Shown here one piece after another: positions 1 through 7,100 of a stretch of 9,289 bases of DNA (within the stretch, counting starts at the first letter, position 1; each line of letters starts with the position of its first letter). The notes beneath the pieces are model-generated. The model was not told the origin of the DNA and searched no databases. It saw only the letters and a program-made list of their open reading frames with translations. The stretch covers positions 1 through 9,289 of the forward strand of contig DAHWHT010000277.1 of the NCBI GenBank assembly GCA_027335515.1, given 5' to 3'. The translations under genes and the position numbers were made by a program. The stretch is from Clostridia bacterium. GTDB taxonomy: Bacteria; Bacillota_E; RBS10-35; JAJYVN01.

Positions 1-753
1 GCCACCCTGGGTGGGACGCCCGAACTGACGGATCTGATCGAGGCCGCAGGCGGCGGATTTGCCGGGGTGGAGGCACCGTGGTCGAGCGTCTGGGCCGCGT
101 GCCGGCGCGGCGTGGGCGGTTTTGCCCGGCGGCTGGCGCGGTTGGGCCTGTGTGTCGTGGCAGCGGACCTCACAACCGCCCCGGCCATCGGGAGCGGACC
201 TGGCGCGGCTGGGTCCGCTCCGATGTCTTCATCTAATGGGGACATCGGTGCCGGGAACCTTGGGGTGGAGGGGTCCGTGCTGCGCGGGCTGGCGGCGTTC
301 GGCGTCGGGGCACCGCTTCTCTTGCTTCGTGTGGCGGCGCGCCAGCCCCCGACGGGCGACTTCGTGGCGCAACTGGCCCGGATGGGCGAGGCGTCTGCGG
401 CGTGCGGTCTGCGGTTGACCCTCGATGTCGTGGACGACGACGGGGCGGCGGCGCCGGCCGCCGTTGCCGAGGCCCTGGCGGCGGCCGTGCCCCACACTGG
501 GATCGGACTCGTGGCCGACAGCCAGGCCGGACCGCTCCCCGACCGTTTGGTGGCCTTCGCGCGGTTGCGGCGCGTTGCCGACGACCCGGACGATCGGGCC
601 GTGGCGTGGGCGTCCGCCCTGTATCAGGGGGGGTACCGCGGCTATGTTTCCGTCGTCGCGCCGCCGCCGCGCGGGCGCGTTGAAGATGGGTTGGCGGCCG
701 CGGCGCGGGGGCTGCGTTTTGCTCAGGGGGTGCTGCGGCGGGCCGGGATTTGA
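1..753 (+). CDS. Sugar-phosphate isomerase/epimerase-like TIM-barrel protein, C-terminal part (5' end outside window)
   Basis: The frame is open from the first base and ends at TGA 751-753, so about 250 C-terminal residues are visible and the true start lies upstream. The pattern of short hydrophobic strands alternating with Ala/Arg-rich helices fits an AP-endonuclease-2/xylose-isomerase-like barrel. Examples are LLLLRVAAR, LRLTLDVVDD and GIGLVADS, with a closing GGYRGYVSVVAPP strand and a final VEDGLAAAARGLRFAQ helix. Family members isomerise or epimerise sugars using a metal held by Glu, Asp and His. I do not see the usual closing Glu (strand ends V-A-P) nor the usual internal His ligands, so activity may be lost or altered. 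The next gene starts 26 bases downstream on the same strand and is a Gfo/Idh/MocA oxidoreductase, a very common partner of this family in sugar or inositol catabolism. The family call rests on overall pattern and context. Confidence 0.6.
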   Translation, partial: ATLGGTPELTDLIEAAGGGFAGVEAPWSSVWAACRRGVGGFARRLARLGLCVVAADLTTAPAIGSGPGAAGSAPMSSSNGDIGAGNLGVEGSVLRGLAAFGVGAPLLLLRVAARQPPTGDFVAQLARMGEASAACGLRLTLDVVDDDGAAAPAAVAEALAAAVPHTGIGLVADSQAGPLPDRLVAFARLRRVADDPDDRAVAWASALYQGGYRGYVSVVAPPPRGRVEDGLAAAARGLRFAQGVLRRAGI

Positions 754-779
754 GGCAAAGGCGATGGGGAGGCGAGGGT

Positions 780-1904
780 ATGGCGAAATCGGGGGCGTCG
801 GGCACGGTGCGCATCGGCCTGCTGGGAGCCGGCTTCGTCGCAGGGGTGCATGCCGAGGCGCTGCGCGAGGTGCGCGGGGCCCGGGTCACGGCGGTGTTTT
901 CACGCACCGCCGCGCGCGCGCAGGCCTTCGCGGCGGCGCACGGGGTGCCGCGTTGGAGCGATGACTGGCGGTCCGTGGCGACCGGGGCCGACGTGGATCT
1001 GGTGTTGGTGCTGCTTCCAAACTTCCTGCACGCGCAGGCGACGCTGGCCGCCGCAGGCGCGGGTAAGCACGTGGTGGTGGAAAAGCCCTTCTGCTTGACC
1101 CTGTCCGAGGCGGACGCCATGATCGATGCCTGCCGCTCGGCCGGGGTGATGCTGGGATACGGCGAGCAGCTGTGCTTCACTCCGAAGTATGAGCGGGTTC
1201 GGCAGCTGGCGGCGGCCGGGGCGCTGGGACGGCTGCACTACCTGCGCCAATCGGAGAAGCACTCCGGGCCGCATGCCGACTGGTTTTGGGATGTATCGCG
1301 CTCCGGCGGCGGGGTGCTCATGGACATGGGCTGCCACGCCTTCGGGTGGTTTCGCTGGGTGCTGGGTCCACAGTGGCGACCGGTGGAGGTGACCTGCCGC
1401 TGCGAGACCCTCGTTCATGGCTCCCGCACCCAGGGCGAGGATCAGAGCGTCGCGGTGGTTGGGTTTGAAAACGACGCGGGTGCGCGGGCCATCGCCTTGG
1501 CCGAGAACGCCTGGACCCGCCTGGGCGGCATGGACGACCGCATCGAGGTCGCCGGCACGCGCGGCGGCGCGAGCGCCGACCTCTTCCAGGGCGGCAGCGC
1601 GAAGGTGTATAGCGAGGACGGGTACGACTACGCGATGGAGAAGGCCGGGGCCACGCGTGGGTGGTCGTTTGCGCTGGCCGAGGAGGTGCATCAGCAAGGC
1701 TATCCGCATGAGTTGCAGCACTTCATAGACTGCGTGCGGGAGGGCCGCGCGCCGTGTGTCGGGGGGGCGGACGGCCGGGCCGTATTGGAGTTGCTGCTGG
1801 CCGCGTATGCTTCCGCGGGCCGGGCGGCGACGGTGCGCCTGCCGTACACCCCCCCGGAGGGCACGCGCGTTCCGGTCGAATTGTGGCGGACGCTGCGGCG
1901 ATAG
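780..1904 (+). CDS. Gfo/Idh/MocA-family NAD(P)-dependent oxidoreductase
   Basis: A 374-residue protein, normal for the family. The N-terminal Rossmann fold shows the dinucleotide motif GLLGAGFVAGVH near residues 13-24. The signature EKPF follows at 101-104; K102 is the family's catalytic/cofactor-contact lysine. The C-terminal domain carries GGGVLMDMGCHAFGW, with D182 and H186 in the usual DxGxH arrangement; the Asp that often follows H by three is Gly here. Members oxidise or reduce a hydroxyl on a sugar, inositol or related polyol in the cytoplasm; the substrate cannot be read from sequence. I chose ATG 780 because a purine-rich GGGAGGCGAGGG lies just upstream and the Rossmann strand begins about ten residues later. 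An in-frame TTG at 750 is possible but would overlap the upstream stop. Likely co-transcribed with the isomerase-like gene before it. Confidence 0.93.
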   Translation: MAKSGASGTVRIGLLGAGFVAGVHAEALREVRGARVTAVFSRTAARAQAFAAAHGVPRWSDDWRSVATGADVDLVLVLLPNFLHAQATLAAAGAGKHVVVEKPFCLTLSEADAMIDACRSAGVMLGYGEQLCFTPKYERVRQLAAAGALGRLHYLRQSEKHSGPHADWFWDVSRSGGGVLMDMGCHAFGWFRWVLGPQWRPVEVTCRCETLVHGSRTQGEDQSVAVVGFENDAGARAIALAENAWTRLGGMDDRIEVAGTRGGASADLFQGGSAKVYSEDGYDYAMEKAGATRGWSFALAEEVHQQGYPHELQHFIDCVREGRAPCVGGADGRAVLELLLAAYASAGRAATVRLPYTPPEGTRVPVELWRTLRR

Positions 1905-2033
1905 GCCGAGGATGCGTCCCGGGTTCATCGTTTGCTTATTTCGTGTTCGCGTCAGCACCCCGTGGTCTCGGGTAGTCTAGGGGAAGACTGCGGTACGAGC
2001 CCGTGGCGTCTGGGCGGTCGGGGGAGGATCGGC
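1905..2033 (+). promoter_or_regulatory. Intergenic gap with probable promoter and strong RBS for the Mur ligase
   Basis: This 129-base gap contains the only noticeably AT-richer stretch nearby (about 1925-1948) and a TAGTCT at 1973-1978 that fits a TAnnnT -10 hexamer. I see no convincing -35 at the right distance. GGGGAGGA at 2021-2028 sits five bases before ATG 2034 and is a strong Shine-Dalgarno sequence; it decides that start over the in-frame upstream ATG at 1932. The gap and RBS suggest the ligase can be transcribed and translated separately from the oxidoreductase. Confidence 0.45.
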
Positions 2034-3554
2034 ATGCGCTGGGAGCGGGTCTTGGCCGCGGTGCGCCAGCGCCGCCTGGACGGGGCCGCCATTACCGGTG
2101 TAACCGAAGACAGCCGGCGTGTGCGGCCAGGGATGGTCTTTGTGGCTCGCCGCGGCTTTCATGTGGATGGGCATGACCTGCTCGAACAGGCGCGTGCGGC
2201 CGGGGCGGGCCTGACCGTTGGCGAACGCCGTTTGGCCCCCGGCCTGCCCGATGTGGTCGTCTCCTGTTCGGACCACGCGTTGGCGGATCTGGTATCCGCC
2301 TGGCACGGCGATCCGGGCCGGCATCTGGTGATGGCCGGGGTCACCGGAACGAACGGCAAGACGACGACCACGCTCCTGCTGGCCGCCGTCCTGCGCGCCG
2401 CCGGCTTCGCGGCCGGTTCGATCGGCAGCGTCGGCTACGCCTTTGGCTCCGAGCGGCAGCCGGCCGAACACACCACACCGCCGCCGGAGGTGCTCTACGC
2501 GCTGCTTGCGCGCTGGAGGGCCGCCGGGGCGACCCACGCGGCCGTGGAGGTTTCGGCCCAGGCCCTCAGCCAGGGACGTGTGGCCGCCTGTCGCTTCCGC
2601 GTCGCGGCGTTGACCGGGTTCAGCCGCGATCACGGAGAGTACTATGCGGACGCCGCCGCCTACCTCCAGGCCAAGCTGTCGCTGTTTTGCGACCTGCCGG
2701 CCGACGGCGTCGCGGTGCTGCCCGCGGCGGATCCGCACCTGGCCGCGTTTGTCACCGCGGCGGGCCAGCGCCGTCAGGTGCTCTACGGACCGGAGGGCGA
2801 CGTGCGGGTCTTGGATGTGCACCCGGCGGGTGCTGCCGGAACCAGCCTGCGGCTGCGGCTTGGCGCCCAGGGGGCTCGGCAACTGCGGCTGCCGCTGCCC
2901 GGCTGGCACAACGTCCACAACGCGCTGTGCGCCGCGGCTGCCGCTTTGGCCCTTGGCGTGCCGGCGGATGCGATCGCCGCCGGCCTGGAGGCGGCCCCTC
3001 CCGTACCGGGCCGCGGCACCCTGCTGCGAGATGGGGCCGGGCGGCTGGTGCTCATCGATTACGCCCACAATCCCGAGGCCCTGCGCGCGGTCCTGCGCCT
3101 GGCGCGCGACCTGGTCCCGGGGCGGGTGCATGCGGTTTTGGGGCCGCGGGGTCAGCGCGACCGCGGCAAGCGGCCGTTGATGGGGGCGGTCCTGGCGGCC
3201 CTTGCCGACGCCGCCACCATCACGTGCGACCGCCCTGCGGGCGAGGACCCGGGCCAGGCGGCACAGTCCATGGTGCAGGCCGCGCGCGATTGCGGACTGT
3301 ACGCCCGCTTCGTGCCCGATCGCGCCTCCGCCCTCGCGGCGGCTTCCGCAGTGCTCGAGCCGGGCGACTGCCTGGTGGTCACCGGCAAGGGCATGGAGCC
3401 CTGGTTGGGCGACGGGTCGGCCGATGGCACGACGGACATGGATGTGCTGATCGGGCTCCTGCCGGGTCTGGCGCCACAGGCGGTGGAGGACGCCGTGCGG
3501 CGGGGGGCCGAGGGTCAGGCGGGTCCGATCCAACGGACCGCCACCGGGGTGTAG
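2034..3554 (+). CDS. MurE-like Mur ligase (UDP-N-acetylmuramyl-tripeptide synthetase family)
   Basis: 506 residues, close to MurE length, with the three Mur domains in order. MurE adds the third amino acid to UDP-MurNAc-L-Ala-D-Glu using ATP in the cytoplasm. Visible motifs: an N-terminal TEDSRRVRPG segment as in MurE; P-loop GVTGTNGKTTTT with K109 and T110; SRDHGEYY with H200; LQAKLSLF with K214 in the position of the carbamylated lysine; YAHNPEAL at 343-350; and GQRDRGKRPLMG around 373-384, all family hallmarks. Odd points: the diaminopimelate-reading motif DNPR is DRPA (399-402), and the usual GKGHE is GKGME (452-455). HNPE replaces the usual HTPD, resembling the DYAHNP of cyanophycin synthetases. 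The substrate amino acid may therefore not be meso-diaminopimelate. It is not next to other cell-division or mur genes, so it could be a secondary Mur ligase. Its last 40 bases overlap the convergent downstream gene. Confidence 0.88.
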   Translation: MRWERVLAAVRQRRLDGAAITGVTEDSRRVRPGMVFVARRGFHVDGHDLLEQARAAGAGLTVGERRLAPGLPDVVVSCSDHALADLVSAWHGDPGRHLVMAGVTGTNGKTTTTLLLAAVLRAAGFAAGSIGSVGYAFGSERQPAEHTTPPPEVLYALLARWRAAGATHAAVEVSAQALSQGRVAACRFRVAALTGFSRDHGEYYADAAAYLQAKLSLFCDLPADGVAVLPAADPHLAAFVTAAGQRRQVLYGPEGDVRVLDVHPAGAAGTSLRLRLGAQGARQLRLPLPGWHNVHNALCAAAAALALGVPADAIAAGLEAAPPVPGRGTLLRDGAGRLVLIDYAHNPEALRAVLRLARDLVPGRVHAVLGPRGQRDRGKRPLMGAVLAALADAATITCDRPAGEDPGQAAQSMVQAARDCGLYARFVPDRASALAAASAVLEPGDCLVVTGKGMEPWLGDGSADGTTDMDVLIGLLPGLAPQAVEDAVRRGAEGQAGPIQRTATGV

Positions 3555-4255
3555 CCGGACGCCGTGCGGGTGAGGGCCAGCGCGAAGCGTTGGTGGCCCA
3601 GTTCCGCATCCCAGGCATGGCCGGATGTGGTCCAGCGCGCCCCGGTCAAACCGAGTCGCGCCGCGCAGGCCCGGACGGCGGCCCCGCCCGTCGACCGGGG
3701 GACACAGGCGCCTGCGGCCACGGGCCCCAGTGCCACGCCGGTTGCCGCTCCTACGACGTGCAGCAGAAAGGCGGCACGGACCCCGCCCTGCGGCAGCGCG
3801 ACGGCGAGGCTGGAGGTCGAGGCCGCGTCGGGGGTCCCACCCCGGGCCAGGACCACCTGAACGTCCGTGGTTCCGTCCGGCATGACGCGGCTGGTGAGCG
3901 GCAGGAGCCGCACAGGCCACGGCTGCGGTCCGGTGGTCAGCATGGCCCAGGAGTCCTTGCCGGCCCTGACCAGCCCCGCGTTGGGTCGGCGCGCGTGGGC
4001 GTCGACCCATGCCGTGACGGCGGCCGGCAGCGTCGCCCACGGCACCCGGCCGAAGAGTGGGCCGCTCTTGGCCCGCACGGCCTCGTTGGCCACGACCGGC
4101 GCGCTCGGTGCCGCGCTGGCGCCATTGGTGCGACCGCGTACCGCGGCGGCCGCCACCAGGGCGGCACCGGTGGCCACCACGCCGACCGCGAGCGGCCAGC
4201 GGCGCGGGGCGCGGCGCGGGGAACGGGACGCGGACCGTTGGCGCGCTTGACGCAT
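3515..4255 (-). CDS. Membrane-anchored protein of unknown function (one N-terminal helix)
   Basis: 246 residues. The N-terminus is very basic (RQARQR, SPRRAPRRW), followed by one hydrophobic helix at about residues 20-39 (PLAVGVVATGAALVAAAAV). The remaining roughly 200 residues would face outside. The outer part contains WATLPAAVTAWVDAH, LVRAGKDSWAMLTTG and a DVQVVLARGG strand, and two Cys (in GACVP and RACAA) that could pair. I do not recognise the family; a weak resemblance to PrcB-type outer domains is not enough for a name. ATG 4255 is taken because the charged start then leads directly into the helix; ATG 4285 in the same frame would add ten residues, and neither has a good Shine-Dalgarno. 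It lies 130 bases behind the nucleoside hydrolase on the same strand and may be co-transcribed. The end overlaps the Mur ligase tail by 40 bases in antisense. Confidence 0.72.
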   Translation of the reverse strand: MRQARQRSASRSPRRAPRRWPLAVGVVATGAALVAAAAVRGRTNGASAAPSAPVVANEAVRAKSGPLFGRVPWATLPAAVTAWVDAHARRPNAGLVRAGKDSWAMLTTGPQPWPVRLLPLTSRVMPDGTTDVQVVLARGGTPDAASTSSLAVALPQGGVRAAFLLHVVGAATGVALGPVAAGACVPRSTGGAAVRACAARLGLTGARWTTSGHAWDAELGHQRFALALTRTASGYTPVAVRWIGPA

Positions 4256-4385
4256 GTTGTCACGTTCGCGACTTGGACCCGCCATGCCTGCCGCGGACCG
4301 ACGCTCATCCGCTTTCGTTGTGCCGGTTGGATGGGGCGCAACCCGACGGCCGCACGGTCGGCGTCGCCGGACCGCGGGCCGCCCC

Positions 4386-5366
4386 TCAACCCTCGGGGGG
4401 CGCACCCCAGGCGGACAGCAGACGGCTGCGGGCTGCCGCGACATCGACGTCCAGGCAGCATTGGATGGTGCGCCGGCCGCCGAGCAGCGACGGGCGTGTC
4501 AGCACGCGGCGGTCGGCGACCAGCATGCCGCGGGTCAGTGCTCCGGAGGTCTCCACCGCAGCGGGCAGTTGCGCCGCGCGCACCAGGGACGGATCCAAGG
4601 CGACCGCGACGGCAAGCGGATCGTGCATGGGGGCGCGGCCGTCGCCGTCCTGGCGGGTATAGGCCGCGGCGTAGGCGCGCAGGGCCGCGGCGCAAAACAG
4701 GGGAACGGACCGGCCGGGACCGGCCGGTGCCGCTTCCAGGGCCACCGCCTCTGCCTCGCCGAGGCGCACCTGCAGGGTGACATCCAATCCGACCTGCACG
4801 ATCGGCCAGGGCGCGGCGAGCACCGCGGCTGCCGCCTCCGGGTCGGCGGCGAAGTTGAACTCGCAGGCGGGCCCCACGTTACCGGGCACGCCGACGGCCC
4901 CGCCCATAACGACCAACTGTCGAGCCAGGCGTGGTACATCGGGTGCCAGCGCCTGGGCCAGTGCAAGGTTCGTCAGAGGGCCGGTCGCCACCACGGCGAT
5001 TCGCCCGGGTTGCGCCCGCAGCGCCCGCACCAGCGCCGCGGCTGCGGATTCCGGGCGGGGCCGCCCGCGGGCGGCGGGAATTTGTGTCGCAAGACCACCG
5101 AGGCCGTCGGTTCCGTGTACCTCGCGCGCGTCGCCGGCCGGCGCCACGAGGGGCGCCGCTGCCCCAGGGTGTACGGCGGTGCGGCCGGCACCGGCCAGTT
5201 CCAGAATGCGCAGCGTGTTTTCCGTCGCGACCTCCAGCGGGCAGTTGCCGGCCACGGTGGAAACACCCCGGAGTTCGACCCCCGGGGTGCGGCAGGCCGC
5301 CAGCAGGGCGAGCGCGTCGTCGAGCCCGGTGTCGCAATCCAGCCAAAGGGCCTGTCCACGCGACAT
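4386..5366 (-). CDS. Inosine/uridine-preferring nucleoside hydrolase
   Basis: 326 residues, normal for the family. It should cleave the N-glycosidic bond of ribonucleosides to a base and ribose in the cytoplasm, for salvage; base preference cannot be told. The calcium site is intact: LDCDTGLDDALAL at residues 9-21 gives D12, D16 and D17 of the DxDxGxDD signature. VAGN gives N41, EFNFAADPEAA gives N171, and MHDPLAV gives H248 and D249. VVATGPLTNLALA and VVMGGAVGVPGN are further family signatures. I chose ATG 5366: a G-rich GGGGGTGG lies upstream and the first strand begins at residue 6. The frame is open to ATG 5477, but that 37-residue extension (MITKPRQARTPP...) does not look like the family. 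Minus strand, upstream of the membrane-anchored gene. Confidence 0.93.
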   Translation of the reverse strand: MSRGQALWLDCDTGLDDALALLAACRTPGVELRGVSTVAGNCPLEVATENTLRILELAGAGRTAVHPGAAAPLVAPAGDAREVHGTDGLGGLATQIPAARGRPRPESAAAALVRALRAQPGRIAVVATGPLTNLALAQALAPDVPRLARQLVVMGGAVGVPGNVGPACEFNFAADPEAAAAVLAAPWPIVQVGLDVTLQVRLGEAEAVALEAAPAGPGRSVPLFCAAALRAYAAAYTRQDGDGRAPMHDPLAVAVALDPSLVRAAQLPAAVETSGALTRGMLVADRRVLTRPSLLGGRRTIQCCLDVDVAAARSRLLSAWGAPPEG

Positions 5367-5473
5367 GCACGCCACCCCCGGCACCGGGGTTCGCCTGCAA
5401 TCACGATGCTCCTGGCAGCGCGACCAGGGGCTTGCCGACCGCGGGGGTGTTCGCGCCTGCCGGGGCTTTGTGA

Positions 5474-6056
5474 TCATCGGGCCCGCATCGGCGCCGGCGG
5501 CGCGCCAACCCGCCTCCGTCGAGGAATCGTACGCTCGGCCTCTGCGGGACGGAGGGGCGAACCGCGCTCCTCGTCTCCTGCGGTCAGTGCATCAACGCCC
5601 CCTGGAGGGGCAGCATCGGTCCCGGGTCGCTCCGGTAGCGCATCGTCGTCCTCGCGCGGCGCCGGTTCGTCTGGCGTATCCGAAGTCGCCGCGCTGTCCA
5701 GGGCACCCCCGCGCTTGCGGCCCGCATCCTTTCCGGGCCCGCGCCGCCCTTGGCGCGTAACGATTCAGGCCCTCTGGCCGGAGGGGCAAAAAGAAGTACG
5801 GTCCAAGCGGCGGCAGATACACTTGCCCTATCCGGGTGCCTCCGGGTTGGGACTGGAGTTTTGCCACGCGTTGGCGAAAGACGGCGGGTCTTGGCCATCG
5901 TGGCGATGCGGCAGCGGAAGCCGTTGCGGCAACCGCGTCGGCTGCGGACCAGGGGGCGGTAGCGTGGAGCCTTTGCCGTCCGCGTACGGAGGCCGCGATG
6001 GGGTATCGGTCCTCGCCATCCCCGTCACCATCCCCTCGCCAGCCTACGGCCTTCAT
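5474..6056 (-). pseudogene. Possible frameshifted gene: basic start, aromatic middle, acidic low-complexity tail
   Basis: ATG 6056 overlaps the stop of the preceding ORF as ATGA. From there the frame reads MKAVGWRGDGDGDGED and continues to RVAKLQSQPGGTRIGQ, then VYLPPLGPYFFLPLRPEG and NRYAPRAARAR. It stays open to TGA 5592 but becomes Cys/Arg-rich and implausible. A different frame, open from 5764 to TGA 5474 with no usable start codon, takes over with plausible composition: GALDSAATSDTPDEPAP, then REDDDALPERPGTDAAP and ending PRRRRVGAPPAPMRAR. The best reading is one gene with a shift near 5710-5760, but it could be two chance ORFs in GC-rich DNA. I do not recognise any domain. The acidic, Pro-rich tail would be disordered. 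Confidence 0.35.
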
Positions 6057-6334
6057 CCTACCTGTGGCGACTCCGGCCCAAAGTCGCAAAAGTCGGAGCG
6101 GACGAGCAACCCGCAACCGGCCGCACTGGGATCCACGGGTTCGGCCCGCCCCAACACCATAGGGCGACCACCCGCGCGACCGGCCACCCACAGGGCGTGC
6201 CCGCACCTTACCATGGCCCGCGCCCGGATCAGCGGCACCGTGCCCGCTTCGATCAGACCAGCGCGGCTCAGATAGAACGCGGTGACGCCAAGGTCGCTGC
6301 TCGGCTCGCTGTCGGAAGGAAGCACGGCGGCCAC
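6053..6334 (-). CDS. Short ORF, probably the C-terminal fragment of the broken gene upstream
   Basis: A 93-codon ORF starting at GTG 6334, or at GTG 6325 with GGAGGTGG five bases before it. Third positions are strongly G/C and the product looks like a real folded segment: SSDLGVTAFYLSRAGLIEAG, VPLIRARAMVRCGHALWVAG, RPMVLGRAEPVDPSAAG. The frame is open upstream to TAG at 6374-6376. Joined through two other frames it continues the anchored protein that begins at 6700, so it is either the end of that gene or a separate small protein expressed from the internal GTG. Its stop overlaps the next ATG (6056) as ATGA, a typical coupling of operon neighbours. No family recognised. Confidence 0.45.
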   Translation of the reverse strand: MAAVLPSDSEPSSDLGVTAFYLSRAGLIEAGTVPLIRARAMVRCGHALWVAGRAGGRPMVLGRAEPVDPSAAGCGLLVRSDFCDFGPESPQVG

Positions 6335-6365
6335 CTCCGCGGGACCGGTTGTACGGACACGTCGA

Positions 6366-6700
6366 TCAAAGGTCTATCCGCACCGTCGGCTGCCTGCAAC
6401 GTGCGCGAAGCGGCAACAGGCCCAGGCACCCCGAACGACCCGCCAGAGTGTCTGCAAACATCGGAAACGGCGTACGCACCGTAGCGATGGCCGCAAAGAG
6501 GTCGCCAAAGCCGCCCGCCGGTTTGCCATCACCACGAGCCAGGCTATCGGGGCGGCGGCGGCCCACACTGGTGCACACCCCTGTCACGAGGGACGCCACA
6601 GCGATTTGCAACGCGACGAGGACTCGCTTTGAAGTGTGCAGGATGCAGACGGACCCACGGCCCGCAACTTGGCGGGCTTCGCGGGACGGCGTGACGACAT
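6366..6700 (-). pseudogene. Broken gene for a one-helix membrane-anchored protein (N-terminal part)
   Basis: ATG 6700 has AAAGGGG six bases upstream and encodes a basic start (MSSRRPAKPAKLRAVG) but stops at TGA 6584. A second frame is open over 6366-6690 without a good start of its own and reads KRVLVALQIAVASLVTGV, a transmembrane helix that is what the basic start calls for. It continues GKPAGGFGDLFAAIATVR and TPFPMFADTLAG. A third frame, open to about 6290, then reads more naturally across 6340-6450: GGSFGVPGPVAASRTLQAAD and RPLIDVSVQPVP. The ORF ending at 6053 follows. Each step shifts the frame in the same direction. This looks like an inner-membrane-anchored protein with an outer domain, disrupted by single-base changes or sequence errors. 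Function unknown. Confidence 0.4.
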
Positions 6701-6726
6701 GAAGAGCCCCTTTATGGGGGGCCTTC
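6701..6726 (-). promoter_or_regulatory. Hairpin that contains the RBS of the ORF starting at 6700
   Basis: GAAG-A-GCCCC (6701-6710) can pair with GGGGC-CTTC (6718-6726), leaving one unpaired A and a seven-base loop. On the minus strand the 3' arm carries the GGGG of the Shine-Dalgarno and ends next to ATG 6700, so folding would hide the ribosome site. No T-run follows on either strand, so a terminator is unlikely. A regulatory role is inferred from geometry only. Confidence 0.25.
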
Positions 6727-6783
6727 ACGGCAGGGTGCCACGGAGTCGTCGCGTGTTGGTGAATCTGAACCGACGCCTCGGAT

Positions 6784-7014
6784 CTACTGCTCGGCATCGT
6801 CGGCACCGTCGTCTGCGCGGTTCGCGCAGCAGGGTTGCGGCGCCGCCTTCCCACGACGATGCCAATACAAGCCGGCCATCCATGCCTCTTCCCTCGTCAC
6901 GTACGCGTGCGGCAAATAGCGGTCACCAACCCATACGCGCCAACGCCCGGTGCCTGGCGATTGGTAGGTGCCGATCTTCGACTGATACCACGCACCGGAC
7001 GGAAGGCCCGCCAT
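6784..7014 (-). CDS. Small aromatic-rich protein of unknown family
   Basis: 76 residues from ATG 7014, chosen because AAGGGGGAAGG lies just upstream; the frame is open to GTG 7062 but that extension has no such site. The core has many aromatic residues in a strand-like pattern: GAWYQSKIGTYQSPGTG, RWRVWVGDRYLPHAYVT, REEAWMAGLYWHRRGK. The tail is Cys- and Asp-rich (CCANRADDGADDAEQ). The order of strands followed by a TREEA helix recalls small AP2-like or DNA-binding three-strand-plus-helix folds, but this is resemblance only. The segment TYQSPGTGRWRVWVGDR matches a TYRSTGTG-x6-GDR segment in the upstream ORF ending at 7101, with identical spacing. It lies 86 bases behind that ORF on the same strand, so the two may be paralogous neighbours. 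Confidence 0.55.
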   Translation of the reverse strand: MAGLPSGAWYQSKIGTYQSPGTGRWRVWVGDRYLPHAYVTREEAWMAGLYWHRRGKAAPQPCCANRADDGADDAEQ

Positions 7015-7048
7015 TCTGCCTTCCCCCTTCGTTGAGAAAACTCGACAC

Positions 7049-7064
7049 GGATGCCCAGGCATCC
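7049..7064. promoter_or_regulatory. Inverted repeat upstream of the small aromatic-rich gene
   Basis: GGATGCC and GGCATCC form a perfect 7-base inverted repeat around a CA spacer. It lies 35 bases upstream of ATG 7014 on the minus strand, in a stretch richer in A and T than its surroundings. It could be an operator or a short RNA hairpin in the leader. No T-run follows. Confidence 0.3.
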
Positions 7065-7100
7065 TACGGCCACAGGATCCGCCACAACGTTACAGGCAAA

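Noticed and set aside
1932..2033. Mur ligase starting at ATG 1932
   Set aside because: The extension does not resemble MurE and has no ribosome site, while ATG 2034 has a strong one.
1977..4040. 687-codon minus-strand ORF
   Set aside because: Antisense shadow of the Mur ligase with Arg/Gln-rich low-complexity sequence and no domain.
2687..4780. 697-codon plus-strand ORF
   Set aside because: It is a Gly/Ala/Arg/Pro-rich shadow frame crossing the Mur ligase, the anchored protein and the nucleoside hydrolase, all of which are better supported.
5366..5477. Nucleoside hydrolase starting at ATG 5477
   Set aside because: The added 37 residues are Arg/Pro/Cys-rich and unlike the family, whose first strand begins a few residues after the start.
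4254..6275. 673-codon plus-strand ORF
   Set aside because: Antisense to the intact nucleoside hydrolase; its composition is that of a shadow frame.
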